This document shows, one piece after another, positions 10,433 to 18,352 of a stretch of 64,000 bases of DNA. Source of the DNA: Paenalcaligenes faecalis (GTDB lineage: Bacteria; Pseudomonadota; Gammaproteobacteria; Burkholderiales; Burkholderiaceae_B). Location: NCBI RefSeq assembly GCF_027557445.1, contig NZ_CP106841.1, positions 1,164,001 to 1,228,000 on the forward strand, in the 5' to 3' direction. The notes under the pieces were generated by a model. That model was given only the letters and a program-made list of their open reading frames with translations, had not been told where the DNA came from and did not search any database. Position 1 is the first letter of the stretch, and every line of letters starts with the position of its first letter. The position numbers were made by a program, and so were the translations under genes.

Positions 10433-10765
10433 ATGCCCTTTGTTGTTACCGAATCTTGTATTCAATGTAAATACACCGATTGCGTTACGGTATGTCCAAT
10501 GGACTGCTTTTTTGAAGGGCCTAACTTCATGGTGATCCATCCTGATGAGTGCATCGACTGTTCTATCTGCGTAGCAGAATGCCCAGTCGGTGCTATTGTC
10601 AACGCCACCGAGATCCCAGAGGATCAGGTGGCATTTATTGAAATAAACGCACGCTTATCTCAAGATCCGGCATGGACGCGTATACGTCGTGCTAAAGCTC
10701 CCTTGGCAGAACATGAAAAATGGGCAAAAATTAGCAGCAAACGTCATTTGTTAGCTATTGATTAG
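10433..10765 (+). CDS. fdxA: 7Fe-8S ferredoxin FdxA
   Basis: Small electron carrier with one [3Fe-4S] and one [4Fe-4S] cluster. 110 aa. The cluster ligands are seen in 'CIQCKYTDCVTVCPMDC' and 'CIDCSICVAECPVGAI'. The C-terminal extension (residues 60-110) matches the FdxA type of proteobacteria. The redox partner is unknown. Its TAG stop overlaps the stop of the convergent pyrimidine-dimer glycosylase gene. Confidence 0.95.
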   Translation: MPFVVTESCIQCKYTDCVTVCPMDCFFEGPNFMVIHPDECIDCSICVAECPVGAIVNATEIPEDQVAFIEINARLSQDPAWTRIRRAKAPLAEHEKWAKISSKRHLLAID

Positions 10766-11133
10766 CTAGATCGCTCTGCAATTCGCTGTCGATTTAGTAA
10801 TAAGGCATTCTCAGAGGGTTGCCAGTCATTCCACATATAGGCAGGAATATCAGCGTGTTCCTCAAACAAAGATCCTGTAAAGTTAGGCTGATAGCCGCGT
10901 CGTAGCATTTCTTGTACTAATTGTTGTTGGCGTAATGCCAGATACCTTAGTCTGGTATAAAAAAATAATACATGCCCTTGACCTAATACGTAGTCTTTGG
11001 GGCCATCACTGGCCTGAAAGCCTCGTTGGGCGGCTTTGCGTGCTAAAGAGAAAACACGAGGAAGCTCTCGGTATTCAGCCACTAAATGTTGTCGGCTGAG
11101 TTCTTCTACGGGTATACAGTTAATGCGCGTCAT
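10762..11133 (-). CDS. Pyrimidine dimer DNA glycosylase (T4 endonuclease V family)
   Basis: Base-excision repair enzyme that removes UV-induced pyrimidine dimers and nicks the resulting abasic site. 123 aa. The N-terminus 'MTRINCIPVEELSRQHLVAE' followed by YRELPRVF matches phage T4 endonuclease V closely, keeping the catalytic Thr2 (nucleophile after Met removal) and the catalytic Glu23. 'GQGHVLFFYTRL' and 'RGYQPNFT' also align. The product stops about 15 residues short of the T4 enzyme and lacks the aromatic C-terminal tail that helps bind the dimer in T4. The gene converges on fdxA, sharing stop-codon bases. Confidence 0.9.
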   Translation of the reverse strand: MTRINCIPVEELSRQHLVAEYRELPRVFSLARKAAQRGFQASDGPKDYVLGQGHVLFFYTRLRYLALRQQQLVQEMLRRGYQPNFTGSLFEEHADIPAYMWNDWQPSENALLLNRQRIAERSS

Positions 11134-11187
11134 AAGGGGTGAAAAGCATTACAATAAGCCATATTTTGCTATTTTTGGATCTAAATT

Positions 11188-11679
11188 ATGTTGTGGCTTG
11201 TGATTGCAATTGCATTGGTTTCTATTGGATTAATGATAAAGGGTGGCGGTTGGTATTTTAAAGATGACCGTTCTACCGACTATGCGCCAACCAAACGTAA
11301 AGGTCTATATTATATCGTTGTTGGAGCAAGCTTAATGATGGGTTTAGCTTTTTGGAATGAGTTTGTTTATAAAAAATCACATTCTGCCCTTGAGCGCGAG
11401 GAAAAACGAATAGCCACCATTTGTACCGATGTGGTCAAAGCATATAATAAATCCAAAGACGATATCGAATTAACAATGACGGATATGAAACTCGTTCAAT
11501 TTCCCTTTTTACCTAAGGCATCCTCCAAAGCAATCGGTGAGTGTCAGTTTGCAATTCAGGCAACCGTTGATGCAACGTTAAGAACAGGTGGCACGCACTC
11601 TAAGACCTATGATGCCAGGGTGGAGTTTGATCGCAGTACCGAGACATGGCATTTACGAGAGCTAAACTGGCTAGATTAA
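11188..11679 (+). CDS. Unassigned membrane-anchored protein
   Basis: I do not recognise this 163-aa protein. It has an N-terminal membrane segment (residues 2-19), a second one at about 41-57 ('YYIVVGASLMMGLAFW'), a charged helical stretch and a C-terminal soluble domain of about 80 residues with two cysteines and beta-like alternation ending 'WHLRELNWLD'. The tail resembles small cystatin-like or DUF domains that follow two membrane helices in conserved hypothetical proteins, but this is only impression. It lies downstream of the divergent glycosylase gene and upstream of another unknown gene. Confidence 0.7.
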   Translation: MLWLVIAIALVSIGLMIKGGGWYFKDDRSTDYAPTKRKGLYYIVVGASLMMGLAFWNEFVYKKSHSALEREEKRIATICTDVVKAYNKSKDDIELTMTDMKLVQFPFLPKASSKAIGECQFAIQATVDATLRTGGTHSKTYDARVEFDRSTETWHLRELNWLD

Positions 11680-11785
11680 AATCCCTGATAAGTCATTATT
11701 TTCATCTTATTTGTGTCATTTATCTGTTATAAGATAGAAAGAACGGATGTATTTTTGTGTCAGACTTATTGCGGAAAATGAAAAA

Positions 11786-12301
11786 ATGAAAACTGAAATA
11801 ACAATAGATCGCAGCAAGGGAGCCTGGTTGAAAGGGGATGAGTGGGAACAATTAACAGGTGGGTTACCTGTATATCGTGGTTTTTCTCGCCCTTTAGCCC
11901 AGGATAAAATTACTATTTATGCCCCTGCTGATCGTAAGCCAAAAAATATTCCCGAGGCAGCACATCGTATCATTGATGATTGGTTTTTACATCGATTCGG
12001 GGTTCGCTTTAGAACACAGGCTGTATTTGGTACGGGAAGTCTAGAAAAAGCCATAGCGCATGCCGGAGACGACGGTGAGATTGGCTTAATCAGCCCTAAT
12101 GCTGAATTCGCGTTTTGCTGGAGCCCCCAAAGCTATGACCTGTTTGGCGAATACGCGCAGCTCACATCGGATGATCAAATTGCTGATATGTTAGAAAGCC
12201 TGCAATTTAGTGCAGAAAATCTTGAGCAGGCTGTTATGTCTGGTCATGAAATTATGTTGGCATGTGACTCCTTTACCATAGAGCGTATGCGCAGCATTTA
12301 A
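11786..12301 (+). CDS. Unassigned soluble protein
   Basis: A 171-aa cytoplasmic-looking protein with no signal peptide or membrane segment. ATG 11786 has GGAAAA about 8 bases upstream; an in-frame ATG at 11747 would add 13 residues and cannot be excluded. Notable segments are 'LPVYRGFSRPL', 'AVFGTGSLEKA', 'WSPQSYDLFGEY' and an acidic C-terminus. The YRG...GTGS...E order faintly recalls ADP-ribosyltransferase-type R-S-E patterns, but the match is too weak to assign a function. A strong terminator follows at 12305-12341, so this gene ends a transcription unit. Confidence 0.7.
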   Translation: MKTEITIDRSKGAWLKGDEWEQLTGGLPVYRGFSRPLAQDKITIYAPADRKPKNIPEAAHRIIDDWFLHRFGVRFRTQAVFGTGSLEKAIAHAGDDGEIGLISPNAEFAFCWSPQSYDLFGEYAQLTSDDQIADMLESLQFSAENLEQAVMSGHEIMLACDSFTIERMRSI

Positions 12302-12304
12302 GAT

Positions 12305-12341
12305 AAAAAGCGTGTTAGTTTGTTTAGCTAACACGCTTTTT
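12305..12341. terminator. Bidirectional intrinsic terminator
   Basis: Perfect 14-bp stem (12305-12318 with 12328-12341) around a 9-base loop; the core GCGTGTTAG is flanked by an A-run on one side and a T-run on the other. It serves the plus-strand unknown gene and the convergent minus-strand ABC exporter gene. Confidence 0.9.
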
Positions 12342-12349
12342 ATTTGAGA

Positions 12350-14194
12350 TTACAGAGGGCCGTGCAGCGGCTCACCTAAAAAACCACCACTTTGATGTGC
12401 CCATAAACGGGCATAAATACCACCTAGTTGCAACAGCTGCTCATGAGAGCCTTCCTCCACTATTTGTCCTTTATCTAAGACAATTAACCGATCCATTGCA
12501 GCAATTGTTGATAAACGGTGTGCAATAGCGATAACGGTTTTCCCTTCCATTAGGTTATCTAAGCTATTTTGTATAGCTACCTCTACCTCTGAGTCTAAAG
12601 CACTGGTGGCTTCGTCTAAAAGTAAAATAGGCGCATCTTTCAACATAACACGTGCAATGGCAACACGCTGACGCTGCCCACCGGAAAGCTTAACCCCTCT
12701 CTCTCCAACTTGTGCTTCATAGCCAGTATTACCATACATATCATGTAGGCCATCAATAAAATCCGTGGCTTCTGCACGTTCGGCCGCGACACGCATTTGT
12801 TCTTCTGTGGCATCTGGTCGCCCATACAAAATGTTGTCTCTCATAGAGCGGTGTAATAGAGACGTATCTTGAGTCACCATACCAATGGCGCTGCGTAAAC
12901 TGTCTTGCGTGACATCAGCGATATTTTGCCCATCAATATAGATCTCCCCACTTTGTGGGTCATGAAAGCGTAAAAGTAAATTAACTAAGGTTGATTTGCC
13001 CGCTCCAGAGCGCCCAATTAAACCAATTCTTTCACCTGCGTTAATATGCAGGTTGAGTTGGTTAATTACTTTTTTTCCATTGTCCTTATAGCCAAAGTCC
13101 ACGTTATGAAAGTGGATTTCACCTTTGGTTACCTGTAAAGTCGTAGCGCAAGGCGTATCTAATGTGGTTCTGGGTTTACTTAGTGTATTAATGCCATCTT
13201 GAATGGTTCCAATATTCTCAAATAGTCCGGTCATCTGCCACATCACCCAATGTGAGTAGCCAGAGAGTCGTAAAGCCATGGCAATGATGGCAGCCACGAC
13301 TCCTGCGCTTGCTTGGTTTTGAGTCCATAGGTAGAGTGCTGTGCCTGTAGAGCTAATGAGTAGGCAGGTAATCATGATGTGATTGGTTGTTTCAAATAAA
13401 CTGACTAAACGCATTTGTGCATAACCCGTCAATTTAAATTGATCCATAGCATGACGAGCGTAGTCAGCTTCTCTACGTGTATGAGCAAACAGTTTTACAG
13501 TAGCAATATTGGTGTAAGCATCTGTAATACGGCCGGTCATCATGGATCGAGCATCAGCTTGTTTTTTGCCTATCTTGCCTAAGCGAGGCACAAAATACCA
13601 ACATGCGCTTGCGTAAGCGCATACCCAAACTAAAAAAGGCAGCATTAATCGTAGCTCGAATGTACCTGCTAAAATCAAAATCCCGATTAAGTAGATGCTG
13701 ACACCCACTAAAACATCGACCAACATAAAAATGACTTCACGTACGGCTAAAGCCGTTTGCATAATTTTAGTGGTGATGCGTCCAGCAAACTCATCTGCGT
13801 AAAACGACATGCTTTGCCCCAGCATCAGACGATGAAATAGCCAACGTAAGCGCATGGGGAAATTGATGGCTAAGACCTGATGCATCACCACGGTATGCAG
13901 GGCAAGTAAAGCAACACTACTTAATAAAATAGCACTTAATCCTATAATCGTGCCTCGTTGGGATTGCCAGAAATCAGTGGGTGACACCGCAGATAGCCAG
14001 TCAACCACCTGACTCATGATGGCAAAAAGCATGGCCTCGTAACCGGCTAAGGCTGCCGAGGTAATGGTTAATAAGCCGATCCAACCGCGCATCCCTGCGG
14101 TACAGGCCCACATAAATGAAAAAAAGCCCGTGGGTGGTGTTTTGATAGGGGTGTCTGGGTAGGGGGCAATGCGTCGTTCAAAAAAAGAAAACAC
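12350..14194 (-). CDS. ABC exporter, fused permease and ATPase
   Basis: Type IV ABC half-transporter, a dimer in the inner membrane; substrate unknown. 614 aa: six membrane helices over about residues 25-330, then a nucleotide-binding domain with Walker A 'GRSGAGKST', signature 'LSGGQRQR', Walker B 'ILLLDEATSALD' and the H-loop histidine in 'AIAHRLST'. It is MsbA/Atm1-like in layout but has no feature fixing it as the lipid A flippase. It lies alone, between a terminator and the phospholipid operon transcribed in the same direction. Confidence 0.9.
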   Translation of the reverse strand: MFSFFERRIAPYPDTPIKTPPTGFFSFMWACTAGMRGWIGLLTITSAALAGYEAMLFAIMSQVVDWLSAVSPTDFWQSQRGTIIGLSAILLSSVALLALHTVVMHQVLAINFPMRLRWLFHRLMLGQSMSFYADEFAGRITTKIMQTALAVREVIFMLVDVLVGVSIYLIGILILAGTFELRLMLPFLVWVCAYASACWYFVPRLGKIGKKQADARSMMTGRITDAYTNIATVKLFAHTRREADYARHAMDQFKLTGYAQMRLVSLFETTNHIMITCLLISSTGTALYLWTQNQASAGVVAAIIAMALRLSGYSHWVMWQMTGLFENIGTIQDGINTLSKPRTTLDTPCATTLQVTKGEIHFHNVDFGYKDNGKKVINQLNLHINAGERIGLIGRSGAGKSTLVNLLLRFHDPQSGEIYIDGQNIADVTQDSLRSAIGMVTQDTSLLHRSMRDNILYGRPDATEEQMRVAAERAEATDFIDGLHDMYGNTGYEAQVGERGVKLSGGQRQRVAIARVMLKDAPILLLDEATSALDSEVEVAIQNSLDNLMEGKTVIAIAHRLSTIAAMDRLIVLDKGQIVEEGSHEQLLQLGGIYARLWAHQSGGFLGEPLHGPL

Positions 14195-14239
14195 GATATA
14201 GGTTCAGTGAGTATAGGTATTAGAGATAGCAGAGCAGGA

Positions 14240-15175
14240 TTAGGTGTAAAAATACCTGACTATATGAAAGAACACTGGGGCTGCAAAACAGAGCGAGTCG
14301 GCCCTGTCTAGCATGCCGCCATGACCTTCGATAAAGGCACCAAAGTCTTTGATGCCTCGGTCACGTTTCACGGCAGACAGACATAAACCACCGGCGAATC
14401 CAACTAGATTAATAACCAATGCAATTAAAAAGGCTTGCCAGGGGGCAAAAGGAGTGAGCCACCACAACAAGGAGCCAAGCACACTCGCAGTGCATACACC
14501 ACCGACTAGGCCTTCAAGGGTTTTATTAGGACTGACTTTGGGTACAAGAGGGCGCTTGCCAAATAATTTGCCAAATAGGTACTGAAGCACATCTGACATT
14601 TGTACTACGATCATTAAAAATAAAAGCAGTTTGATGTTCTGGTCTTCGTAACCATCTATAGAAAGAATTAAAAGTGCAGGAGCATGACTGATGCAATAAA
14701 TCGCAATCATGGTGCTCCACTGAATTTTAGCAGCTCGTTGTAAAAAATGTTGTGTATCCCCTGCTAGAGCTATGCGAGTGGGGATAAACAGAAAGGCATA
14801 TACAGGAATAAAGATAGAAAACAAGCCATACCATTCAATACCGACTAGAAGATATTGAATGGGAAGAATGACAAAAAAGCACCAAAATAGGGTTTCATGG
14901 TCACCTCGTCGAGTTGGGCTTAATGTAATGCATTCACGTAATGCTAAAAATGACATGATGCCAAAGAGAAAAACGGAGCCTATCAATCCCATGCTAATCG
15001 CAAGCACTGAGATAATACACATCAACCACCAGGCGCGAATGCGTGCATTTAAATTCAGTATGACTGGGGTAGGTCCTTTTGTTTTTTGTAAAATCCACCC
15101 AATGACAGAGGCAAAGGCCAGAAAGCTAAATAAACCACTTAATAGATAAAAAAGTTGTTGGTCCATGTGCGTCAT
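14240..15175 (-). CDS. Phosphatidate cytidylyltransferase (CdsA family)
   Basis: Makes CDP-diacylglycerol from phosphatidate and CTP at the inner membrane. 311 aa with about eight membrane segments. The family signature is complete: 'SAVKRDRGIKDFGAFIEGHG' followed by GMLDRAD, with 'SPNKTLEG' upstream. Its neighbours, a PlsC-like acyltransferase and a CDP-alcohol phosphatidyltransferase, form a three-gene operon like the YnbA/YnbB cluster of enterobacteria, so this is probably a second, specialised CdsA rather than the housekeeping copy (inference). The start overlaps the acyltransferase stop by 4 bases. Confidence 0.9.
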   Translation of the reverse strand: MTHMDQQLFYLLSGLFSFLAFASVIGWILQKTKGPTPVILNLNARIRAWWLMCIISVLAISMGLIGSVFLFGIMSFLALRECITLSPTRRGDHETLFWCFFVILPIQYLLVGIEWYGLFSIFIPVYAFLFIPTRIALAGDTQHFLQRAAKIQWSTMIAIYCISHAPALLILSIDGYEDQNIKLLLFLMIVVQMSDVLQYLFGKLFGKRPLVPKVSPNKTLEGLVGGVCTASVLGSLLWWLTPFAPWQAFLIALVINLVGFAGGLCLSAVKRDRGIKDFGAFIEGHGGMLDRADSLCFAAPVFFHIVRYFYT

Positions 15176-15807
15176 GAAGCTAGCTCCTCTAGTGCTTTTT
15201 TAGTTCGCTCTAAAAAGGCCAAGCGAGTTTCAGTTGGATCAAAATGTAAAGGAGGCCCAAACGTAGCAGAGCAAATAATGGGGACAACAAGACGCGACCC
15301 TTTAGGTAATACACGATTTAGATTTTCTAAATAGACAGGGACTAGCTCTACATTTGGATTTTTTTTGGCTAAATGCCAAAGACCACTTTTAAAGTTTTGG
15401 ATTTTTTCACCACAATTACGTGTGCCTTCAGGAAATAGAATAAGTGCATGTTGCTGATCTAGGATGGGCTGTAACTGATCAAGAGGATTGCTACGTGAAA
15501 TCGTGGAGGAGTCCTCTGAGGAGTTAGCGGTTTCTCGGTGAATAAGGACGGCTTTAAAAATGTGTTGGGCTATATAGCGTCGTAATGTTGTTTTAGCCCA
15601 ATAGTCGGCAGCGGCAACGGGGTGAATTTCACCACGTAAATGAGCGGGGATACTAGACCAAACGACAAGGCTATCTAGATGGCTACTGTGATTGGCATAG
15701 TAAATTCGAGCTTGTCCTGTATGAGCGGGACTGAGCCAACGAGCACGTACGCCTGTTAAAAGTCGACAAAGAAAAACCAAGAGCGAAGAAGCCAGCGCAT
15801 TAAACAT
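15172..15807 (-). CDS. Lysophospholipid/1-acylglycerol-3-phosphate acyltransferase (PlsC family)
   Basis: Transfers an acyl chain to a lysophospholipid or lysophosphatidate at the membrane. 211 aa with one N-terminal membrane segment. The catalytic HxxxxD box is 'NHSSHLDSLV' and the phosphate-binding box is 'LFPEGTRN'; 'VPVYLENLNR' fits the fourth family block. It sits between the CDP-alcohol phosphatidyltransferase (1 base apart) and the CdsA homologue (4-base overlap), so the three are translated together. Confidence 0.9.
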   Translation of the reverse strand: MFNALASSLLVFLCRLLTGVRARWLSPAHTGQARIYYANHSSHLDSLVVWSSIPAHLRGEIHPVAAADYWAKTTLRRYIAQHIFKAVLIHRETANSSEDSSTISRSNPLDQLQPILDQQHALILFPEGTRNCGEKIQNFKSGLWHLAKKNPNVELVPVYLENLNRVLPKGSRLVVPIICSATFGPPLHFDPTETRLAFLERTKKALEELAS

Positions 15808-15808
15808 A

Positions 15809-16471
15809 CTAGGTGTCTTCCTTTGTGTTGTTTAGGTCACGAGCTACTAGGCGTAAACGTAAGAAAACGGTGAAAAGAGAGCCAAATAACAGAATCCAAA
15901 GGGTTATAAATAAAACTAATTGTGCTTTTTCTATAGGTAGAAAAGCAGCAATAAGGGCTGCCAGAGTTAGGATAGCCATTCGTTGTTGTTTAGCGAATGG
16001 GCCTGTAAAGCGTTGCGGTAAACCGCATGAGCCACCAAGTAATCGAACATAGGCGGTTAATAGTGCAACCACAGAGACGGCCCAGGCAAGTGTTGCTGCT
16101 GTACTAAATAACAATAGCCCATAGCCTACCCCTAAAAAAAGTAAGCTATCAGAGATGCGGTCAGGCAGATCGTTATATATTGCTCCGATGGGGCTGTGTT
16201 GTTTGCCCTCTATGGCGACCATACCATCAAATAAATTACACAATAATCGGCCTTGTATACCTAATGCCGCTAACACTAAAAATAATCGAGTCATGAGAGC
16301 GGAAGAAAAGTAAAAGGCAAAGGCAAATGCTAAAGCGCTTAATAACGCAAACACCATGCTGAAAACAGAGATCGTGTTTGGCGTGATGTTTTTTTGTGTG
16401 AGCCAATGTGCGCTGTGTTGTGCCCAACGAGCACTGCGTGTAGAGATGGGACGACGATCAGTGGTAGGCAT
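15809..16471 (-). CDS. CDP-alcohol phosphatidyltransferase family protein with altered motif
   Basis: Membrane enzyme family that joins a CDP-activated lipid to an alcohol. 220 aa with about six membrane segments. The family signature is DxxDGxxARx8Gx3Dx3D; here it reads 'NLFDGMVAIEGKQHSPIG' then AIYNDLPD, so the first aspartate is Asn, the Arg is Ile and the third Asp is Asn, while DG and the last Asp remain. Such divergence occurs in YnbA-like members, but activity cannot be assumed. It is the first gene of the operon with PlsC- and CdsA-like genes. Confidence 0.85.
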   Translation of the reverse strand: MPTTDRRPISTRSARWAQHSAHWLTQKNITPNTISVFSMVFALLSALAFAFAFYFSSALMTRLFLVLAALGIQGRLLCNLFDGMVAIEGKQHSPIGAIYNDLPDRISDSLLFLGVGYGLLLFSTAATLAWAVSVVALLTAYVRLLGGSCGLPQRFTGPFAKQQRMAILTLAALIAAFLPIEKAQLVLFITLWILLFGSLFTVFLRLRLVARDLNNTKEDT

Positions 16472-16576
16472 AAACGAAAGCTCGTAGTTAGTCTAGAGAA
16501 AATATGAAATCATCATACTGGATTATGACGCATATATAGATGAATTAAGTTGTGATGGTATTTATTTAGTAGGCAT

Positions 16577-16608
16577 AAAAAAACCCATATCGATAAGGAT
16601 ATGGGTTT
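16577..16608 (-). terminator. Intrinsic terminator of nrdBA
   Basis: An 11-bp perfect stem (16581-16591 with 16598-16608, core ACCCATATC) with a 6-base loop, followed on the minus strand by a run of seven T. It lies 17 bases past the nrdA stop. Confidence 0.88.
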
Positions 16609-16624
16609 CTGACACGAATTGAAA

Positions 16625-18352
16625 CTAGGCTGAGCAAGACAAACACTCATCTGGCACGACTACGCCACTTTTTGAGTAGAAGTAGTATTGGCTTAAGATA
16701 TTTTCATCTAAAAACGCCATGGTAATGAGTTCAGCAATTTGATCTTCAGAGCCTTCTTCAGCAACGAAAAAGTTTAACGATTGCCCTTGGCATGTGTACT
16801 TTTGACGTTGAGAGGCATGACGTAGAATGATTTTCTGCTCTACTTCGTAGGCATTCATAAAGACTTGCTTTTCTTCGTCATTAAGCCAGTCTACGTGCTG
16901 CACGCTACCAATATGATTAATGATATCGCGAATGGTACTTTCGTTATATACCCCTTTTTCCTTCATTTTCTCATAGAAGACAGGAGGGATACGACGTAGC
17001 TCGCCTACAGCCGAAGCCATGTCAAACACCATGCCTGGATCTGGTGACCAGGATTCGCTTACGCCACCCATAAGTAGGGCAGTGGATTTGGTTGGGGCAT
17101 AGGCAGTACGGTGTGTGTTACGTACGCCGTAACCTTTACACCACTCGGGCTCACCGAATTTTTCGGCTAGCCATTTTGATGCGCGTAAGGATTCCTCTGA
17201 GATATGCTTGGCCATTTCATTGGATAAGAACTGTGCCTCAAGACCACTATAAGGAATACCTTTGGATTGCAAGTAAGTATGGAAGCCCATTGCACCTAAT
17301 CCGATAGCACGACCTTTGATAGTGAAGTCTCGGACTTTTTCTAAACCAGGTACGCCTTCGCTATTGCGTATAAAGTCTTCACATAGGCAGTCTAGGAACA
17401 CAGTTGCAATAAAAACAGAGTCTGATTCTTTGATTTTGTCCCAGTTCGCCAGATTCATAGAGGCTAAAATACATGAGTAGGTGTATTCCTCTGAACTGTG
17501 CAGCATAATTTCTGTACATAGATTTGTGGCTTTAATATCTAAGCCAAGATCTTTGTACATTTGTGGGCGTTGGCGATTGGCCTTGTCAATAAAGAAAAAG
17601 TATCCCTTACCTGTGACTAACTTAACGTATAGAGCGCGAGTAAATTTGCGTTGAGCATCGGCATCACCCTTTTTTAAGGCGTCCACAAAGCTATCACGCA
17701 CAATCCAGCCAAAATTTTTACCGTCAGGATCACGCATGAGCATGTCAACGGCTTCGTCCCAGTCGGAGTGTTCAATGTCTAAATAGCCAGCTACCGCACC
17801 GCGGCGATTACCGCCTTGGCTGATTTTAGAGGCACATGTAAAAAAATCCTCCATGACTGGCACCGGGCCACTGGCCTCGCCCCCTGCCGTGATGGGGGCG
17901 CCACGTGGACGAATGGAGCTAAAGTCTGCGCTAGTACCAAATCCATTTTTGGATAACAGTGCCATTTCTTTCAGGCTGTCGTAAAAAGACACGACGCTAT
18001 CGCCAATAAACTGCCCAGAGCATGAAACATTCATGCCACGGTCTGTGCCAGTATTGGATAGAGCCGGTGTAGCGGGTGACAGAATCCCATTCCAGAGCTC
18101 ATTGAAAAAGAGTTCTTCCCATTTTTCTTCTTCTCCGACCATGTATTGCGCAAGTGTTTTAGCAATAGTACGGTGGCGTCCTAATAGACCAGGCTCATCT
18201 TTATATTGGTATTTTTCTTTAAAGAGTTGCCAGCCTTGGGTAATGTACCAGTCAGGTAGATGGCCAATGTCTTGCAGGTGCTTACGCTCCGCACTGAGCT
18301 GCTCAAACATTTGAACCTTATCTTCACTGATTCCGGATTGTCTAAAGGACAT
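16625..18352 (-). CDS. nrdA: Ribonucleoside-diphosphate reductase alpha subunit, short form
   Basis: Catalytic subunit of class I ribonucleotide reductase, reducing NDPs to dNDPs. 575 aa from the ATG at 18352 (start 'MSFRQSGISEDKV'); an upstream in-frame ATG lies deep inside nrdB and is unlikely. Active-site segments are visible: 'MNVSCSGQF', 'NLCTEI', 'YSCILASMNLANW', 'YAPTKSTALLMGGVSES' and the redox tail 'CLSCSA'. At 575 aa against about 760 in E. coli it has no N-terminal ATP cone, so the usual dATP off-switch should be missing. It follows nrdB with an 11-base overlap, the reverse of the common nrdAB order. Confidence 0.93.
   Translation of the reverse strand: MSFRQSGISEDKVQMFEQLSAERKHLQDIGHLPDWYITQGWQLFKEKYQYKDEPGLLGRHRTIAKTLAQYMVGEEEKWEELFFNELWNGILSPATPALSNTGTDRGMNVSCSGQFIGDSVVSFYDSLKEMALLSKNGFGTSADFSSIRPRGAPITAGGEASGPVPVMEDFFTCASKISQGGNRRGAVAGYLDIEHSDWDEAVDMLMRDPDGKNFGWIVRDSFVDALKKGDADAQRKFTRALYVKLVTGKGYFFFIDKANRQRPQMYKDLGLDIKATNLCTEIMLHSSEEYTYSCILASMNLANWDKIKESDSVFIATVFLDCLCEDFIRNSEGVPGLEKVRDFTIKGRAIGLGAMGFHTYLQSKGIPYSGLEAQFLSNEMAKHISEESLRASKWLAEKFGEPEWCKGYGVRNTHRTAYAPTKSTALLMGGVSESWSPDPGMVFDMASAVGELRRIPPVFYEKMKEKGVYNESTIRDIINHIGSVQHVDWLNDEEKQVFMNAYEVEQKIILRHASQRQKYTCQGQSLNFFVAEEGSEDQIAELITMAFLDENILSQYYFYSKSGVVVPDECLSCSA

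Noticed and set aside
14349-16052. Plus-strand frames opposite the phospholipid operon
   Set aside because: They are shadows of the cdsA, plsC and phosphatidyltransferase genes, whose motifs are unambiguous on the minus strand.
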